Assembly: GCF_024347435.1 (NCBI RefSeq)
Contig: NZ_AP025480.1
Location: forward strand, 2,108,001 to 2,172,000
Direction: 5' to 3'
DNA: 64,000 nucleotides
From: Vibrio cyclitrophicus
GTDB lineage: Bacteria > Pseudomonadota > Gammaproteobacteria > Enterobacterales > Vibrionaceae
Shown here: positions 60,971 through 64,000 of the stretch, in pieces
Numbering within the stretch: the first letter of the stretch is position 1
How the letters are laid out: each line of letters starts with the position of its first letter
Made by a program: the position numbers and the translations under genes
The notes under the pieces: model-generated
The model's input: only the letters and a program-made list of their open reading frames with translations
What the model was told of the DNA's origin: nothing
The model's database searches: none

Positions 60971-62170
60971 TTACTGAGCCTCTTTATTTGATTCTAAGCT
61001 TGGATCGATGCCCGATTCACTGCTTCGGTCAATTGCCTGATGCAACGACCTGGTTAACTGATGAATCTGATCCTCACTGTGATTCGCCGTTAAGGTAATA
61101 CGCAAACGAGCTGTCCCTTTCGGAACGGTTGGCGGCCTTATCGCCGTTACCCAAACTTGTTTACGCTTTAATTCTTCAGCAACAGACAGTGCCGCCTGTG
61201 CTTCACCGATTACAAACGGCTTAATCGGAGTCTGAGTATCTATAAAACCTTTCACGCCACTCATCTCCTCCGCATAGATCGCACCTAGCTTCATGAGCTT
61301 CTCTCGACGCCACTCTTGCGTCTGAATCATCTGACACGCATGAGACAAAGCCACTGCTTGTGAAGGTGGCATCGCCGTCGAGTACACATGATGACGAGCA
61401 AACTGAGTTAAGTAATCACCCACTTCTAACGAACAAAGAATCGCAGCACCAGAAAGGCCAAATGCTTTGCCAAAGGTCACCACCAAAATATCCGGTGAGA
61501 TTTGTGCTGCACTGCAACTCCCAGCCCCTTTATCACCTAATACGCCGATACCGTGGGCATCATCAACCACCAACCAACTGTCGTATTGATGAGTCAGGTT
61601 AAAGATCTGGCTGAGAGGCGCTTGATCGCCATCCATGCTGAAAACGCCCTCAGTCACGACCAAGGATTGTGGAGATTGGCTTAGTAGAGACTCTAGATGC
61701 TGCGTGTCGTTGCGCTTAAAGCGTTTCATGGTTGCAGGTGAAAGCATCCCCGCTTCCATTAAAGAGGCGTGGTTAAGTTTGTCTTGCAACAGAGAGTCGT
61801 CTTTTTCGAGCAGAGAAAACAACAAAGCTTGATTAGCGCTGAAACCAGAACTAAAGAGTATGGCTCGTTCAAATCCAAGCCATTCACACAGCTGAGCCTC
61901 TAAATTTAGATGAGCAGGACTAAAACCTGTGACCAATGGCGATGCCGCACTGCCGGCACCATATTGGGAAAGTCCGGTTTGCCATGCATCGACCAGTTCA
62001 GGATCGTTTGCCAAGCCTAAATAGTCATTACTCGAAAAATTAATGAAGTTAGAACCTTCACTATTAAGCAAAGGGCTATTGCTGTTTTCGAGTACCTTAA
62101 GTTGACGAGTTAGCCCTTGCTCGCGACGATGAGCAAGGGCACTTTTGATGCGAGATTTAAACAGTGGCAT
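60971..62170 (-). CDS. bioF: 8-amino-7-oxononanoate synthase
   Basis: A 399-residue PLP enzyme condensing pimeloyl-ACP and alanine. PLP lysine in [13 protein letters not shown] near residue 235; the GSGSA-type loop is [12 protein letters not shown], and [10 protein letters not shown] binds the ring. ATG 62170 chosen because it begins MPLFKSRIK like relatives; the frame to 62206 overlaps bioB further. It overlaps bioB by 14 nt. Confidence 0.95.
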   Translation of the reverse strand: MPLFKSRIKSALAHRREQGLTRQLKVLENSNSPLLNSEGSNFINFSSNDYLGLANDPELVDAWQTGLSQYGAGSAASPLVTGFSPAHLNLEAQLCEWLGFERAILFSSGFSANQALLFSLLEKDDSLLQDKLNHASLMEAGMLSPATMKRFKRNDTQHLESLLSQSPQSLVVTEGVFSMDGDQAPLSQIFNLTHQYDSWLVVDDAHGIGVLGDKGAGSCSAAQISPDILVVTFGKAFGLSGAAILCSLEVGDYLTQFARHHVYSTAMPPSQAVALSHACQMIQTQEWRREKLMKLGAIYAEEMSGVKGFIDTQTPIKPFVIGEAQAALSVAEELKRKQVWVTAIRPPTVPKGTARLRITLTANHSEDQIHQLTRSLHQAIDRSSESGIDPSLESNKEAQ

Positions 62171-63209
62171 CGTAGAACATGTCATCTTTCGTTGGACGAG
62201 CAGCAACGCGCTCCACCACTTGATCTAACAGTTCATTTTCTTGAATTTCGTCAGGCTTTTGAGCCACCTGTTGGCTATTGATACCCAACTTCTTAAACAA
62301 CTGCATATCCGTGTCTTCGTCTGGGTTTGGCGTAGTAAGTAACTTACAGCCGTAGAAGATAGAATTTGCACCCGCCATGAAACACATCGCTTGCATCTGT
62401 TCATTCATGTTCTCACGACCTGCAGATAGACGAACCGCAGACATTGGCATCATGATGCGAGCAATCGCAATAAGCTTAATGAAGTCAAAAGACTCAACAT
62501 CATCAACGTTTTCCATCGGTGTGCCTTTCACTTTTACGAGCATGTTGATTGGCACACTCTCAGGGTGTACTGGAAGGTTAGCCAGTTCTACAAGTAGACC
62601 CGCACGATCATTGGTGCTTTCACCCATACCAATAATACCACCAGAACAGATCTTCATACCGGCATCACGCACGTGAGATAATGTATCTAAACGATCTTGG
62701 TAAGTACGAGTAGTAATGATGCTGCCGTAGAACTCCGGAGAAGTATCAAGGTTGTGGTTGTAGTAATCCAGACCGGCATCCGCTAACTCGCCAGCTTGAT
62801 CGGGCGTTAGCATACCTAGCGTCATACAGGTTTCTAGGCCCATGCCTTTCACACCTTTGATCATGTCAGTTAGGTGAGGCATATCGCGTTCTTTCGGATT
62901 TTTCCATGCCGCGCCCATACAGAAACGAGTCGAACCCGCGTTTTTGGCTTTTTGCGCCGCATCCAAAACACGCTCGACTTCCATTAAGCGTTCTTTGTCG
63001 ACATCCGTTCGGTAGTGAGCACTTTGAGGGCAGTATTTACAGTCTTCAGGACAAGCACCGGTTTTAATCGATAGAAGCGTACTCACCTGCACGTGGTTGT
63101 GCTCTTGGTACTGTCTATGAACCACTTGAGCTTCAAACATTAAATCCATAAACGGTTTTTCAAGCAGTGCTCTTACTTCAGCAACTGTCCAGTCATGACG
63201 AACTTCCAC
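62157..63209 (-). CDS. bioB: Biotin synthase
   Basis: A 350-residue radical-SAM enzyme inserting sulfur into dethiobiotin. The 4Fe-4S motif is CPEDCKYC near residue 52. [22 protein letters not shown] and SAGRENM follow. The true start is the GTG at 63209: AAGGA lies 7 nt before it and the protein then matches known length. The frame upstream (to 63287) runs into the operator region. First gene of bioBFCD. Confidence 0.96.
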   Translation of the reverse strand: MEVRHDWTVAEVRALLEKPFMDLMFEAQVVHRQYQEHNHVQVSTLLSIKTGACPEDCKYCPQSAHYRTDVDKERLMEVERVLDAAQKAKNAGSTRFCMGAAWKNPKERDMPHLTDMIKGVKGMGLETCMTLGMLTPDQAGELADAGLDYYNHNLDTSPEFYGSIITTRTYQDRLDTLSHVRDAGMKICSGGIIGMGESTNDRAGLLVELANLPVHPESVPINMLVKVKGTPMENVDDVESFDFIKLIAIARIMMPMSAVRLSAGRENMNEQMQAMCFMAGANSIFYGCKLLTTPNPDEDTDMQLFKKLGINSQQVAQKPDEIQENELLDQVVERVAARPTKDDMFYDATV

Positions 63210-63296
63210 GTGTCGATCCTTTTTATTATTTGATATTACATCTCTATCAATAGAGATTGTATTTATGCTTGGATAGTCTACCGACAAGCTTTAGAC

Positions 63297-63328
63297 TGTC
63301 AACACATTGATAATATAAAAAGTTTACA
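63297..63328. promoter_or_regulatory. BirA (biotin repressor) operator
   Basis: TGTCAAC-N18-GTTTACA in the divergent bioB/bioA gap matches the two-armed BirA site (TTGTAAACC-N16-GGTTTACAA type) with one mismatch in the arms. A TATAAA-like -10 lies inside, so both promoters would be blocked together. Confidence 0.75.
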
Positions 63329-63365
63329 TGTGGTTACTTTTAAACCACAAAAAATGGGAGTTACT

Positions 63366-64000
63366 ATGGATCTCGCCTTTGATCGCCAGCATATCTGGCA
63401 TCCCTACACATCAACGTTAACACCTCTGACCTGCTATCCAGTCACCAATGCAGACGGTGTTTACCTAGAATTAGAAGGTGGAAAACGCATTGTTGATGGC
63501 ATGTCATCTTGGTGGTCAACCATCCATGGCTACAACCACCCAGCATTAAATGCAGCCGCTCACAGCCAAATCGATAAAGTTTCACACGTTATGTTCGGTG
63601 GTATCACCCACCAACCCGCTATCGATCTATGTAAAAAGCTTTTGAATCTCGCGCCAAATAATCTTGAACATGTATTCTTGGCCGACTCTGGCTCGGTAGC
63701 CGTGGAAGTTAGCCTAAAAATGGCACTGCAGTATTGGCACGCTAAAGGGCAACCTCGTTCAAAGTTTCTCACGCTAAGAGATGGCTACCATGGCGATACC
63801 TTTGCAGCGATGTCAGTCACTGACCCAGCTAACTCAATGCATAGCCTTTACAAAGGTTTTTTGCCTGAACACATTTTTGCAGACTCTCCGAAAACAGGTT
63901 TTTGGGATCAATGGAATGCGAGCGACACAAACAGCTTTCGAGAAAAGCTAGCCGCACACCACCAAGAAGTTGCTGCCGTGATCTTAGAGCCAATCGTTCA
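63366..64000 (+). CDS. bioA: Adenosylmethionine-8-amino-7-oxononanoate aminotransferase (N-terminal part)
   Basis: At least 211 codons, open to the window edge, so the gene is cut. It starts MDLAFDRQHIWHPYTS behind GGGAG. Recognised by VDGMSSWWSTIHGYNHP, the MFGGITHQPA segment, LADSGSVAVEVSLKMA and LRDGYHGDTFAAMSV. The PLP lysine lies beyond the end. It diverges from bioBFCD and shares their BirA operator. Confidence 0.95.
   Translation, partial: MDLAFDRQHIWHPYTSTLTPLTCYPVTNADGVYLELEGGKRIVDGMSSWWSTIHGYNHPALNAAAHSQIDKVSHVMFGGITHQPAIDLCKKLLNLAPNNLEHVFLADSGSVAVEVSLKMALQYWHAKGQPRSKFLTLRDGYHGDTFAAMSVTDPANSMHSLYKGFLPEHIFADSPKTGFWDQWNASDTNSFREKLAAHHQEVAAVILEPIV

Overview
The window looks like ordinary core chromosome of a Vibrio, most likely near the splendidus/tasmaniensis group. 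This is inferred from remembered protein similarity (VicH-type H-NS, torECA, a two-adaptor VexIJK-like RND pump, psp next to sap, a lysine riboswitch ahead of an NhaC-type carrier) and from moderate GC content. No search could be run. I see no prophage, integron, CRISPR array, plasmid gene, rRNA or tRNA, and no obviously foreign gene cluster.

Layout. 0-8.3 kb: a partial methyltransferase, an RluA-type pseudouridine synthase, a frameshifted chemoreceptor, an NSS amino-acid carrier, cardiolipin synthase, cystathionine beta-lyase and 3-methyladenine glycosylase I. 8.3-13.7 kb: a 178 bp MITE-like element and an RND efflux operon with two adaptors. 13.9-22.7 kb: pspABC diverging from pspF (with a sigma-54 promoter), then sapABCDF and a DUF2927 protein. 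22.9-25.7 kb: a DUF2750 protein and Mn-dependent pyrophosphatase, diverging from a probable metal exporter that has a perfect Fur-like box. 26-34 kb: torECA for TMAO respiration, a FetB-like permease without its ATPase, focA with an FNR site, and a coiled-coil lipoprotein. 34-42 kb: small housekeeping genes (tdk, cysS, ppiB, lpxH, an EAL-HDOD protein, ychJ). 42-49.5 kb: a complete hisGDCBHAFI operon with a His-rich leader peptide and attenuator. 49.6-58 kb: an NhaC-type carrier under a lysine riboswitch, hns, gsk, mnmA, hflD and purB, with PurR boxes before purB and gsk. 58-64 kb: htpX, a small ORF, and bioBFCD diverging from bioA (cut by the window end) around a BirA-like operator.

Several blocks are self-contained regulated modules: envelope stress (PspF/sigma-54 to pspABC), anaerobic metabolism (torECA, focA), histidine (attenuation), lysine (riboswitch), purines (PurR), biotin (BirA) and metals (Fur). 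The most unusual observation is three copies of a 7 bp repeat in the chemoreceptor gene. Removing exactly one copy restores a full 538-residue receptor, so this is either a slipped-strand on/off switch or a recent mutation. I did not find a convincing new multigene system. The remaining points of interest are small: a MITE-like repeat, a long UUCG-capped hairpin, paired DnaA boxes, a terminator abutting lpxH, an orphan FetB, and a PspF with an altered GAFTGA loop.
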